NCBI GenBank assembly: GCA_030603665.1
Contig: JAUVXJ010000001.1
Span: 278,480-342,479, forward strand
Source: Chloroflexota bacterium
GTDB taxonomy: Bacteria; Chloroflexota; Anaerolineae; UBA7937; B3-Chlor
DNA: 64,000 bases
Direction of reading: 5' to 3'
Shown: one piece after another, positions 1 through 6,802 of the stretch
Position numbering within the stretch: the first letter of the stretch is position 1
How the letters are laid out: the number at the start of each line of letters is the position of its first letter
Made by a program: the position numbers and the translations under genes
Notes under the pieces: model-generated
Databases searched by the model: none
What the model was told of the DNA's origin: nothing
The model's input: the letters and a program-made list of their open reading frames with translations, nothing else

Positions 1-615
1 CTGGACCGGTGTGGCCAGAGCAAGCAGGACGTACTTCCTCAGGGCGAAATCAGGCAGCAGGCCGAGATCCACGCCCATGGAGAGCACGAAAGTGGGAATA
101 GTGAAGATCAGGCCCACGATCAGCAGGTGCCTCTGTCGCCTGATCTCGTTCTCTCTGGCCTGTGCCTCCACGTCCTCGGCCGCCAGTTCATCGTCCACGA
201 GTATCACTCCGTAGCCGGAGTCCTCGATAGCTTTCCTCAGCGTATCCAGGCCTACCACGGAGGGCACGTATTCCACACTGGCCTTCTCGCTGGCCAGGTT
301 GACGTCCGCCCGCAGAACGCCCTCCACCTTCCTCAAGGCTCGTTCGACGTTCTGCACGCAGTTAGCGCAGGTCATTCCAGTGATCGGCAGGTCGATCTTG
401 GCAGTGGCTACATCGTATCCAGCATCGCGGATAGATCCTACCAGACCCTCACCCCCGACGAGGCTGGGGTCGTAGCTAACGACCGCTTTCTCACTCGCCA
501 GGTTGACCTTCGCCTCTTTCACCCCCTGCGTCTTGCCCAGAGTGCGCTCTATGGTCAGGGCGCAGTTGGCGCAGGTCATGCCCGTCACGGGCAAGACGAC
601 CTCTTTCTCTGCCAT
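1..615 (-). CDS. copA: Copper-translocating P1B-type ATPase, N-terminal part (cut by window edge)
   Basis: The first 205 codons read leftward from ATG at 615 and run off the window. The translation has two heavy-metal-associated domains, each with GMTCANC (residues 12-18 and 80-86). After these come a charged linker and the first hydrophobic segment, which begins near residue 170. Two N-terminal HMA domains ahead of the membrane part are typical of CopA exporters, which pump Cu(I) out of the cytoplasm using ATP. GGAG precedes the start. It is the third gene of csoR-copZ-copA. The catalytic DKTGT motif lies outside the window, so metal specificity rests on the HMA motifs and on the CsoR and CopZ neighbours. 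Confidence 0.9.
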   Translation of the reverse strand, partial: MAEKEVVLPVTGMTCANCALTIERTLGKTQGVKEAKVNLASEKAVVSYDPSLVGGEGLVGSIRDAGYDVATAKIDLPITGMTCANCVQNVERALRKVEGVLRADVNLASEKASVEYVPSVVGLDTLRKAIEDSGYGVILVDDELAAEDVEAQARENEIRRQRHLLIVGLIFTIPTFVLSMGVDLGLLPDFALRKYVLLALATPVQ

Positions 616-718
616 CTTCACTACTCCAGTGGTTGGGCGGTGGCGGACCACCCGCTGGTCAGCGCGGTCCGCGTCTCGCCGCCCCTCCCACGATTATACC
701 GGGTCAGCCCCAGTGGCC

Positions 719-925
719 TCACGCAGCGGCCGGATACCCGATCTCCTTCAGCGTCTCCTCGACTCGCGAGAGCACGGCCTGGTCGTCATGGTCGACCGTC
801 ACCTGCTTGGTGTCCAGGCTGGCTCGCACGCCGGCCACTCCCGCGACCTCTCCCAACTCCCGTTCGATGGTCGCCACACAATGGCCGCACGATATGTTCG
901 GAACGTTGTAGATCTTGCTCGACAT
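719..925 (-). CDS. copZ: Copper chaperone, single HMA domain
   Basis: This 68-residue protein is a single heavy-metal-associated domain. Its metal site is C13-G-H-C16, so the motif is CGHC rather than the CANC of the neighbouring ATPase. CopZ proteins carry Cu(I) to CopA and to the repressor. The gene lies between csoR and copA on the same strand, with 81 nt upstream and 103 nt downstream. A TATAAT-like hexamer on the minus strand in the gap before copA might give a second promoter, but no good -35 is visible. Confidence 0.9.
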   Translation of the reverse strand: MSSKIYNVPNISCGHCVATIERELGEVAGVAGVRASLDTKQVTVDHDDQAVLSRVEETLKEIGYPAAA

Positions 926-1006
926 CTCAAACCTCCGCTAATCATTCCTTTGTTTCGCTACTGAGAGACTGCACCGCGCACGGTCGCTAGCCCCGACGCG
1001 AACGGG

Positions 1007-1285
1007 CTACCCTTTGCTCGCGGTCTCGAACACCTCCAGCAACTCACCGATGACCCTCTCCCGCTCCTGGGCGTCTTCACCGCGGATCGCTGTGCTTACA
1101 CATGTTTGAAGATGGTTCTCGAGCATGATGCCGTTCACCTTCTCCAGAGCGCGCTGCACAGCAATCGCTTGCTCGATAACATCGATGCAGTAGGCGTTCT
1201 CCTCCACCATGCGCTCTATCCCACGAACATGCCCTTGGATACTTCGCAATCGATTGACCACCTGCTTCTTGGTTGCTGTGTCCAT
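1007..1285 (-). CDS. csoR: CsoR-family copper-sensing repressor
   Basis: This 92-residue all-helical DUF156 protein has Cys33, His58 and Cys62. Their spacing (25 and 4 residues) matches the Cys-His-Cys Cu(I) site of CsoR, which argues against FrmR or RcnR relatives. CsoR proteins bind G/C-rich operators and release DNA when loaded with Cu(I). A candidate operator lies directly upstream at 1299-1324, followed by a consensus promoter, so autoregulation of csoR-copZ-copA is likely. The ATG at 1285 has a GGAGGGGG ribosome-binding site. Confidence 0.92.
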   Translation of the reverse strand: MDTATKKQVVNRLRSIQGHVRGIERMVEENAYCIDVIEQAIAVQRALEKVNGIMLENHLQTCVSTAIRGEDAQERERVIGELLEVFETASKG

Positions 1286-1298
1286 ACATCCCCCTCCC

Positions 1299-1324
1299 TA
1301 CCCCATCCCCCCTGGGGTGGGGTC
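1299..1324. promoter_or_regulatory. Candidate CsoR operator
   Basis: A C-run followed by a G-run forms an imperfect inverted repeat (TACCCCAT then C-run, then TGGGGTGGGGT) between the csoR -10 box and its start codon. CsoR operators are known G/C tracts of this form. The position downstream of the promoter fits transcriptional blocking. Confidence 0.7.
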
Positions 1325-1332
1325 TTACTATC

Positions 1333-1361
1333 AGTATACCACAATCCGCGCAGCGTGTCAA
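1333..1361 (-). promoter_or_regulatory. Promoter of csoR-copZ-copA
   Basis: On the minus strand TTGACA (1361-1356) and TATACT (1338-1333) are separated by exactly 17 nt. The -35 box sits two bases from the oppositely directed -35 of rnpB. Confidence 0.85.
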
Positions 1362-1363
1362 GC

Positions 1364-1392
1364 TTGACTTCCGTCGACGAAGATGTTACAAT
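1364..1392 (+). promoter_or_regulatory. Promoter of rnpB (and possibly ssrA)
   Basis: TTGACT (1364-1369), 17 nt, TACAAT (1387-1392). Transcription from about 1399 would give a leader of about 65 nt ahead of the RNase P P1 helix. That leader contains a small GGGTCC/GGACCC hairpin. Confidence 0.8.
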
Positions 1393-1463
1393 GGTAATGG
1401 GTCCTTACAGGGGACCCCAGGGGATGCGCAAAGCGTCCCAGCAACTTAACAACTGGATCGGTC

Positions 1464-1877
1464 AAGGGCGAGCAAGGGAACCGTCGCTGGGGCATCTGTC
1501 CCAGAGGAACCTCCCGACTCCCAGCCCGTTGCGGGCAACGTCACTGGACGAAACAGCAAGTCCAGGCAGGGGCAACCCTGACGACAACTGCAACAGAGAA
1601 TAGACCTGCCCACTGGTGGCGGCCTCGCGGCTACAGCCCGTGGGTGATGGGTGCAAAGGTGGTGTAAGAGACCACCAGCGTCGTCGGTGACGGCGGCGGC
1701 TAGGTGAATGTCTGACTGGGAGCAAGGCAGGTGGGGCGGGTTCGCACAGCGAATCTGCTCCTGCCGCAGTGATGGCACCAAGAGGGGCAACACCCCTGGC
1801 GGTAGCCATCACCAGGGCCACAGGCCCTGAGACAGATGACGGTGCAAACAGAATCGGGGGTACACCTGCTCGCCCAT
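1464..1877 (+). ncRNA. rnpB: RNase P RNA, bacterial type A
   Basis: The ends pair perfectly as helix P1: GGGCGAGCA at 1466-1474 with TGCTCGCCC at 1867-1875. Conserved core segments occur in order: GAGGAACCTCCCGACTCCC near 1502 (5' strand of P4 region), GCAACAGAGAATAGACC (CR-II), GTAAGAGACCACC (CR-III), and ACAGATGACGGTG with ACAGAATCGGGG near 1835 (3' P4). This is the catalytic RNA that trims tRNA 5' leaders. It is followed after about 15 nt by tmRNA. Confidence 0.93.
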
Positions 1878-1892
1878 TGTCCACGCTCTCAC

Positions 1893-2250
1893 GGGGATGA
1901 AAGGTTTCGACAGGGAAGGCTGGTCGGGGGTGGCAAGCCGAGGTGCTCCGCCTCGTTAAACAGGGGCAAACCAACATAAACGGCGAGCAAAAACTCGCAC
2001 TGGCTGCGTAAGCAGCCACGCTCACCCGGCCTCACTCTAGCGGGCCGGGACCGAGCGCCATAACGCTGGAGTGCGCCAGTCCCGAAGCCGATAAGGTCTG
2101 GCAAAGGGGGTAACCCGGCATCGGCTAGTCGCCCAGGTACTCAGTCGGTAGGAGGACCTGGGGGATGACTCGCTCAAAACGCCGACTAAGCTTGTAGAAG
2201 TTCTCGCCCTAATTCTCTGGACGCGGGTTCGATTCCCGCCATCTCCACTA
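1893..2250 (+). ncRNA. ssrA: tmRNA with resident tag reading frame
   Basis: The 5' end GGGGATGAAAGGTTTCGAC and the 3' T-arm GGGTTCGATTCCC are canonical. The acceptor strands GGGGATG (1893-1899) and CATCTCC (2240-2246) pair with one G-T wobble. The 3' end reads ACTA, so CCA appears not to be encoded. The tag frame ends at TAA 2009-2011 and reads GQTNINGEQKLALAA when started at GGG 1964, so the resume codon would be Gly. The alternative GCA at 1966 is out of frame with LALAA. tmRNA rescues stalled ribosomes with SmpB and tags the product for proteolysis. Confidence 0.93.
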
Positions 2251-2303
2251 CAACTGAAGAATAGGAAGATTCCGGAGCCCTTGATCACGCCCAGAGGTAT
2301 TGA

Positions 2304-2708
2304 GTGACCAGGAAGAAGCGCCAAGGCATCATCTCGCTGCCCAAGCTGGTAGCTGTCGTCACCTTCACTCTGGTCGCGGTTCTGATGGTTGACTTCGGTC
2401 GGAAGGCCCTGGACAACTACCAGATTCAGCGCCAGGTGGAGTGGCTCAGGGAGCGGACGGCCAGCGAGCAGCAAACCAACGACTCGCTCCAGGAGGAGCT
2501 TGACTACGTGAGCAGCGACGCCTACGTGGAGCAAATAGCCCGTGAGAGGCTCAAGCTGGTCCAGCCTGGAGAGGTGGCCGTGGTTGTGGTGCCGCAGGAC
2601 GCGGAGGCGCCGTCGGCCTCCAGTGACTCCCCTGCCGCGGGGATCCGGGAGGAGGGAGCTCTGCCATACTGGCAGCAATGGGCAAACCTTCTGCTGGGAA
2701 GCGAGTAG
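2304..2708 (+). CDS. FtsB/DivIC-type septum formation initiator
   Basis: This 134-residue bitopic protein has a basic N-terminus (TRKKRQ), one membrane helix at about residues 12-30, then a coiled coil (NYQIQRQVEWLRERTASEQQ) and the typical YVEQIARERLKLVQPGE stretch. Homologues join FtsL and FtsQ at the divisome and bridge early and late division proteins. The start is GTG 2304 with AGAGG upstream. A Pro/Ser/Asp-rich segment and a hydrophobic C-terminal tail follow the conserved domain. FtsL is an alternative label for such short bitopic proteins, but the ERLKLVQPGE motif favours FtsB/DivIC. Confidence 0.82.
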   Translation: MTRKKRQGIISLPKLVAVVTFTLVAVLMVDFGRKALDNYQIQRQVEWLRERTASEQQTNDSLQEELDYVSSDAYVEQIARERLKLVQPGEVAVVVVPQDAEAPSASSDSPAAGIREEGALPYWQQWANLLLGSE

Positions 2709-2766
2709 CAGCGGCGGTCAACTTGACTTCTGGAATAGAGTAGGCTATAATAGTCCATAGTGACGT

Positions 2767-2841
2767 TGCGGGGTAGAGCAGTGGAAGCTCGTCGGGCTCA
2801 TAACCCGGAGGTCGTTGGTTCGAATCCAACCCCCGCTACCA
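2767..2841 (+). tRNA. Initiator tRNA-fMet (CAT)
   Basis: The full cloverleaf has loop CTCATAA. Three G-C pairs (GGG/CCC) at the base of the anticodon stem and an unpaired first acceptor position (T1 against T72) are initiator hallmarks. CCA is encoded at 2839-2841. Confidence 0.95.
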
Positions 2842-2849
2842 TCTTCACA

Positions 2850-2877
2850 GGCCGATGACCGTCACTGGTCATCGGCC
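2850..2877 (+). other. Perfect 11-bp hairpin between two tRNA genes
   Basis: GGCCGATGACC (2850-2860) pairs exactly with GGTCATCGGCC (2867-2877) around a 6-nt loop. There is no T-run, so it is more likely a processing or stability element between tRNA-fMet and tRNA-Met than a strong terminator. Confidence 0.7.
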
Positions 2878-2887
2878 GCGGTGTATT

Positions 2888-2963
2888 GCCGGCGTAGCTC
2901 AGTTGGTAGAGCAGGGGACTCATAAGCCCTTGGTCACTGGTTCAAGTCCGGTCGCCGGCACCA
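2888..2963 (+). tRNA. tRNA-Met (CAT), probably elongator
   Basis: The cloverleaf has acceptor GCCGGCG/CGCCGGC, D-arm GCTC/GAGC, anticodon loop CTCATAA and encoded CCA (2961-2963). Position 31/39 is an A-G mismatch. A CAT anticodon could also be tRNA-Ile2 with lysidine. The acceptor does not resemble the usual Ile2 form, so elongator Met is preferred. Confidence 0.85.
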
Positions 2964-2967
2964 AGAA

Positions 2968-2996
2968 GGCCCTGATGACAATCATCGGGGCCTTTT
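2968..2996 (+). terminator. Rho-independent terminator after the tRNA-Met pair
   Basis: GGCCCTGATGA (2968-2978) and TCATCGGGGCC (2982-2992) form an 11-bp stem with one T-G pair and a CAA loop. TTTTCT follows. Confidence 0.9.
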
Positions 2997-3131
2997 CTAT
3001 TCTCCGATCACAGGTGCACCAAGGGTGCTCAGCTCCACTTCCCACCATGGCGCGCGGTGGCATCGCCTTGCCCCGCGTGATCTACCTCGGCCGAAGGCAC
3101 CCGTCTTCATCAAACTGCTGCCTACGTTCCG

Positions 3132-3360
3132 GTGTTTCTTGAGAGACGCGGCCAGTCACGACTGCTCCCCGCTCCGGTGCGTGTCCTGCGCCATTCCTTC
3201 GCCACCAAGGCGGTCCGGAACGGGGTAAGCCCGTTTGTGCTCATGCGGCTCTTGGGCCATTCCGACATCAAGACCACCAAGCGGTATGTCCACGCCAGCG
3301 GCTTCGATGACTTGGCTGCTGCGTTGGACAAGATGGAGGAGGGGTCGATTGCACGCCCCT
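3132..3360 (+). pseudogene. Tyrosine recombinase remnant (C-terminal catalytic part)
   Basis: The reading frame contains LRHSFATKAVRNG, LMRLLGHSDIKTTKRYVHAS and then DDLAAALDKM. These match the C-terminal RHxF, LGH and Tyr-nucleophile region of phage-type integrases. The N-terminal three quarters, including the first catalytic Arg and Lys, are missing. The usual H-x-L-R box reads VRVLRHSF and is degraded, and the frame continues about 50 codons past the domain into unrelated sequence. Its place 170 nt after tRNA-Met fits an element that once inserted at the tRNA and decayed. Confidence 0.75.
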
Positions 3361-3400
3361 GCGGAACAGCGCGACCTCTTGACGCTCGCTGTAAACTGGG

Positions 3401-3429
3401 TTGCGCCCCCTTCTCCATAGTGATACAAT
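3401..3429 (+). promoter_or_regulatory. Promoter of the EVE-domain gene
   Basis: TTGCGC (3401-3406), 17 nt, TACAAT (3424-3429). It gives a leader of about 125 nt before ATG 3561. The stretch between recombinase relic and gene holds nothing else recognisable. Confidence 0.6.
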
Positions 3430-3560
3430 CCAGTTGGCGTGCGTTCACGCTTCGCCCATACGCTGACACAACGTGCCGCCTCCTGACCATAGAGTCATAG
3501 TTCCGATGCCGCAGTCCGATGGAGAAGTGTACGGGAGCGGTTGTTGCCGAGGTGTGAAAG

Positions 3561-4664
3561 ATGAGCACTCGCAGCTATTGGCTGAATCTCTTCAGCTGGA
3601 CCACTTGGCAGGAATTCTTGGAAGCCGGGGGGGACGTGACCGGTTTCCGGGAGAGGCGCTGGAAGACGGTTCAGAGGGTCAAGCCAGGTGACTATCTGCT
3701 GTGCTATCTCACAGGAGTCTCTCGCTGGATTGGCGTTCTAGAGGCGACCTCAGACGCCTTTTGGGATGAAGCGACCATATGGAAGGACGCGGTCTTTCCG
3801 TGTCGGCTAAGGGTCAAGACTATTGCCGCCCTCACCCCTGAGACTGCCGTCCCGGTGAAAGAGCTTAGCGATCAGCTTTCCTTCTTTCAGAATCTCAAGT
3901 TCCCTAATGCCTGGGGGGTCTTCTTCCGAGGCTCTCCTCGGAAGTTCAAGGCGGCCGACGGCGAAGCTGTCCTCAATGCCATCGTGGAAGCCGAGAGGAA
4001 TCCCGTGAAGCGGGCAGTGAATGAAGAGAAGCTGAAATACCAACCGAAGGCGTGGAGGGTGAAGAAGGTCGGTGTCGTTACGATGCCAGAGGCGGAGGAC
4101 GCAGAGCAGGAGACCGAAGGCGTCTCGGAGGCAACACTCCATGATAGGATGCAGAGTTTGCTCCTCAGGCTGGGCAGTGACATGGGGCTCGATGTGTGGG
4201 TAGCGCGCAACGACCGAAATCGCATCGTTGACGGCGAGCGTCTTGCCGACCTGCCCAGGATGAGAAGTCGGCTGCCTCGGCAATTCGACGAGGTCACTCA
4301 GCGGATAATCGAACTCATAGATGTTCTCTGGCTCCGAGAGACCGAAATCGTCGCGGCCTTCGAGATTGAGCATACGACGTCAATCTATTCTGGCTTGCTG
4401 CGGATGTCCGACTTGGTCGCAATGCAGCCCAACCTCACGATTCCCCTCTATCTTGTTGCCCCTGCTGACCGACGGCAGAAGGTGATGAATGAGGTTAACC
4501 GTCCAACCTTTTCTCGACTTCGGCCTCGACTGAGTCAGGTATGCAGCTTCGTGCCATTCTCCGCGCTGCAAGACCGCGTGCCGAAAGAGGCTTCATTGGT
4601 GCGCTATCTCAAACCGGAATTCCTTTCTGAGCTTGCAGAGTCCTGTGAGATTGAGGAAGTATAG
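3561..4664 (+). CDS. EVE-domain protein with nuclease-like C-terminal domain (putative defence)
   Basis: The 367-residue product has two parts. Residues 1-140 look like an EVE/PUA-superfamily domain (starting STRSYWLNLFSW, then VKPGDYLLCYLTG and RWIGVLEATS), a fold that reads modified bases in DNA or RNA. After a charged linker, residues 190-360 include LRETEIVAAFEIEHTTSIYSG near 253-273 and a following strand LTIPLYLVAP. This E-x(n)-E arrangement resembles restriction-endonuclease-like folds, but I cannot place all catalytic residues. EVE domains fused to nucleases are known modification-dependent restriction proteins, so that role is inferred. The start has GAGGTG six bases upstream. It has its own promoter and stands alone in the island. 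Confidence 0.65.
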   Translation: MSTRSYWLNLFSWTTWQEFLEAGGDVTGFRERRWKTVQRVKPGDYLLCYLTGVSRWIGVLEATSDAFWDEATIWKDAVFPCRLRVKTIAALTPETAVPVKELSDQLSFFQNLKFPNAWGVFFRGSPRKFKAADGEAVLNAIVEAERNPVKRAVNEEKLKYQPKAWRVKKVGVVTMPEAEDAEQETEGVSEATLHDRMQSLLLRLGSDMGLDVWVARNDRNRIVDGERLADLPRMRSRLPRQFDEVTQRIIELIDVLWLRETEIVAAFEIEHTTSIYSGLLRMSDLVAMQPNLTIPLYLVAPADRRQKVMNEVNRPTFSRLRPRLSQVCSFVPFSALQDRVPKEASLVRYLKPEFLSELAESCEIEEV

Positions 4665-4966
4665 AGGTCAGTCAGCGCGCTTCATCGGCAGACCATGCGC
4701 TGGCTCCTGTAGCCCCGCCGTCACTCAGGACGTCCTGATGTCGTTTGACACGTTCGACGGCTCCAAACGCAAGGTCCCGGCGTCTCACGGGAGCGTGCTT
4801 GACAACAGTCTCACTGCATGCTATAGTGATATCGGTTTCGATATCCGCAAGCCCAGCGGCGCAGTGCAACAGAGCCACAGTTTTCCCGTTGATAGGCTGA
4901 CGCCCACATCATTCTCCTGGAAGCAGCGCGGTCCCTGGACGGTTCCGAAAAGACGGGAGGAGGATT
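4665..4966. other. 302-nt gap containing a consensus promoter
   Basis: There is no credible coding frame. The only clear element is a promoter at 4799-4827, listed separately; a transcript from it would have a leader of about 130 nt. Confidence 0.6.
4799..4827 (+). promoter_or_regulatory. Near-perfect sigma-70 promoter for the 4967-6134 gene pair
   Basis: TTGACA (4799-4804), 17 nt, TATAGT (4822-4827). The boxes differ from the full consensus at one base. A T/A alternating GATATCGGTTTCGATATC stretch, which forms an inverted repeat (GATATC...GATATC), begins at about 4829, at the expected start of transcription, and could be an operator. Confidence 0.8.
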
Positions 4967-5410
4967 ATGGAACGGTCAAACTGGATTCTGCTACTACTTG
5001 GAGCGCCCACTGCCGAAGGCGAAACTCCCCCACTTGACCCCGTTCGCATCATGAAAGGCCTGTTCCTCTTGATTCAGGAGGGCAACCTGGAAGACCCCCC
5101 AGGGTACGAGTTCGAGCCGTATCACTATGGGCCAGTTAGCATGCAAATCTACGATGACCTCGCCGAGTTGGTGGAGGAGGGACTAGTAGAGCAACTAGCT
5201 GTACCTGGGTATTCCTGGAACAAGCACCAACTCTCTTTCAGAGGCACCAACTGCTCAGAGGAGCTCCGAGCCGACTTGCCTGAGGGTGTCGTGGAGCAAA
5301 TCGACAAGGCCAAGGACACGGTGTCGTCCCTCTCGTTTCGTGCACTCCTTCGGCACGTCTATGGCAAATACCCAGAGTACGCCGTCAACTCCGTCATAGG
5401 AAAGGTGTAG
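4967..5410 (+). CDS. YwgA/Panacea-like helical protein
   Basis: This 147-residue protein has the order seen in YwgA/DUF4065 (Panacea)-type proteins. An N-terminal helix reads RIMKGLFLLIQEGN, followed by FEPYHYGPVSMQIYDDLAEL, EEGLVEQ and a C-terminal YPEYAVNSVIGKV. The family assignment comes from pattern recognition. Panacea domains act as antitoxin or chaperone modules for varied toxins, and YwgA itself is uncharacterised. A GGAGGA site sits five bases before ATG 4967. The next gene begins 7 nt after the stop, so the two are almost certainly co-transcribed from 4799. A neutralising or regulatory partner for the downstream Ntn hydrolase is the simplest inference. Confidence 0.55.
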   Translation: MERSNWILLLLGAPTAEGETPPLDPVRIMKGLFLLIQEGNLEDPPGYEFEPYHYGPVSMQIYDDLAELVEEGLVEQLAVPGYSWNKHQLSFRGTNCSEELRADLPEGVVEQIDKAKDTVSSLSFRALLRHVYGKYPEYAVNSVIGKV

Positions 5411-5417
5411 CTATCCC

Positions 5418-6134
5418 ATGACGCTGATTCTAGCGCTGGTTTGCAAGGACGGGGTCGTTGTCGCGGCGGACAGCCAAGGTACGACTGTGACCGTGGGTGC
5501 AGCGATGCGAACAGAAGAGACCAAGCTATACCGATTGAACACTGCGCCCGTGGTGGTCGGCTGCGCTGGCGCGGTGGGCGTGGCTCAAAACATAGGGACT
5601 GCACTGCTTGGGATGAAGAAAGCTACATACACCAAGCCAATCAGCAACTCGCGGAGCAAGTTCAGGACAACGATATCCCAGGTACTCAAGCTTGCCGAAC
5701 AGAACTACGTTCCGATTGACAAGGCGGTGGGGCCGCCCGTCTGTGATACTCTGATTGCAGGCTACACGGACGGAGAGGCGTGGCTGCTTGAGGTCAACCG
5801 GAATGCTGGGGACGAACAACATGAGCAACGCGGGTTTTGTGCGCTGGGCAGCGGAGGGCCATATGCGCACTACGCTTGCGGCTCCATGCGGCACCGGGCG
5901 GTGCAGGAATTGGGGATGCGAGAAGCACAGGTGCTGGCGTTCCGAACGATAGACACAGCCATTGACGTGTCCGCATTTGGACTTGGGGGCCCCGTGCAGA
6001 TGTGGGTCATAGACGGGAAAGGGGCTCGGCCCGTTGACGACGGTGATTTGAAGGTCCTCGCCACAACGGCCAATCTATGGAAAGCCATGGAGACTGAGTC
6101 CCTGGTGGAAGCCGTGCAGGCTCAGCAACAGTAG
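5418..6134 (+). CDS. Proteasome beta-subunit-like Ntn hydrolase
   Basis: The 238-residue protein begins Met-Thr2-Leu, so removing Met would expose a threonine nucleophile without a propeptide, as in HslV. The signature LVCKDGVVVAADSQGT puts an Asp at processed position 17. A Lys follows in TKLYRL at processed position 35, close to the canonical Lys33. A GSGGPYAHYA motif near residues 142-151 corresponds to the Gly-Ser-Gly region of proteasome beta subunits. Such proteins form peptidase rings (20S, HslV, Anbu, BPH). No ATPase partner (HslU, Mpa, ClpX-like) or alpha subunit is in the window. The closest class cannot be settled here. It pairs tightly with the YwgA-like gene, an arrangement I do not recognise as a described system. 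Confidence 0.75.
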   Translation: MTLILALVCKDGVVVAADSQGTTVTVGAAMRTEETKLYRLNTAPVVVGCAGAVGVAQNIGTALLGMKKATYTKPISNSRSKFRTTISQVLKLAEQNYVPIDKAVGPPVCDTLIAGYTDGEAWLLEVNRNAGDEQHEQRGFCALGSGGPYAHYACGSMRHRAVQELGMREAQVLAFRTIDTAIDVSAFGLGGPVQMWVIDGKGARPVDDGDLKVLATTANLWKAMETESLVEAVQAQQQ

Positions 6135-6289
6135 GAACAGCCGTGGCGCTGCTCCTCGACCTGCTTGAGTCTGCATAAGTCGTTTACCGAAGAGGTATAG
6201 TGCGAAGGTGACCAAAGTTATCCTCTTTTCTTCCCACGGTCCAGGCCTCCGCAGGTCCCGTTCCCTCACCCCTCTCCAGGACCCGCGTT

Positions 6290-6763
6290 GACCCTCAGGC
6301 CCCCCCTGCGGGCATCTGGGAGAAGTTCGAAAGCCACCTCATCTCACTGACTCCTGACGGCATTGACGCTGTTGAGGAGGCGCTGACTTCTCCTGAAAAG
6401 CCAATCCAACACTTCCCTCCCGCTATCAACATAATACAGGTCGACCCCATGGTTGACTCCCAGATTCAGCAGGCCAGTCCAGCAGCCGCGCAGATACTCT
6501 CGAGCGAGGGCAAGTATGATAAACTGACAGAGCTGGTCCAATCGCTAGGAGACTCCATTGACAATCTGGGCGTCGGGAGTCAGGAGAAGTCTGACCTTCT
6601 AGCAGAAATGCAGACGATAGAAGCACAGATTGCCGAACCGGAGCCCAGTCGCGATATTCTGACACGGTGCGTCCAGTCTATCATAGGAATTCTCGAAGTG
6701 GCAGCGACTACCGCGATTGCCGCTGTGCTGTTGGAGCTATTCAAAGGGCTGTTGGGAGGCTGA
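6290..6763 (+). pseudogene. SQIQQASP-family paralogue 1, N-terminally truncated
   Basis: From about 6315 the frame reads like the second half of the intact paralogue at 6803. It includes GIDAVEEALTSPEKP, HFPPAINIIQVD, MVDSQIQQASPAAAQI, a helical segment (SDLLAEMQTIEAQI) and a hydrophobic C-terminal helix (VAATTAIAAVLLELF). The N-terminal winged-helix-like 80 residues are absent; upstream sequence in this frame is Pro-rich and unrelated. The first ATG is 6449, which would give 104 residues starting inside the conserved motif. No Shine-Dalgarno is visible there. It is best read as a truncated copy, although expression of the short form cannot be excluded. Confidence 0.6.
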
Positions 6764-6802
6764 CCGCAAGCGGTTCTCGCTGTGGCGCAATGGAGGACGA
6801 CA

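Noticed and set aside
1446..2104. Several long minus-strand frames over 1446-2104
   Set aside because: The stretch is fully explained by RNase P RNA and tmRNA with matching secondary structure.
2855..3142. 95-codon plus-strand frame with AQLVEQGTHKP-like text
   Set aside because: It is the translation of tRNA-Met and its terminator, a common artefact of tRNA sequence.
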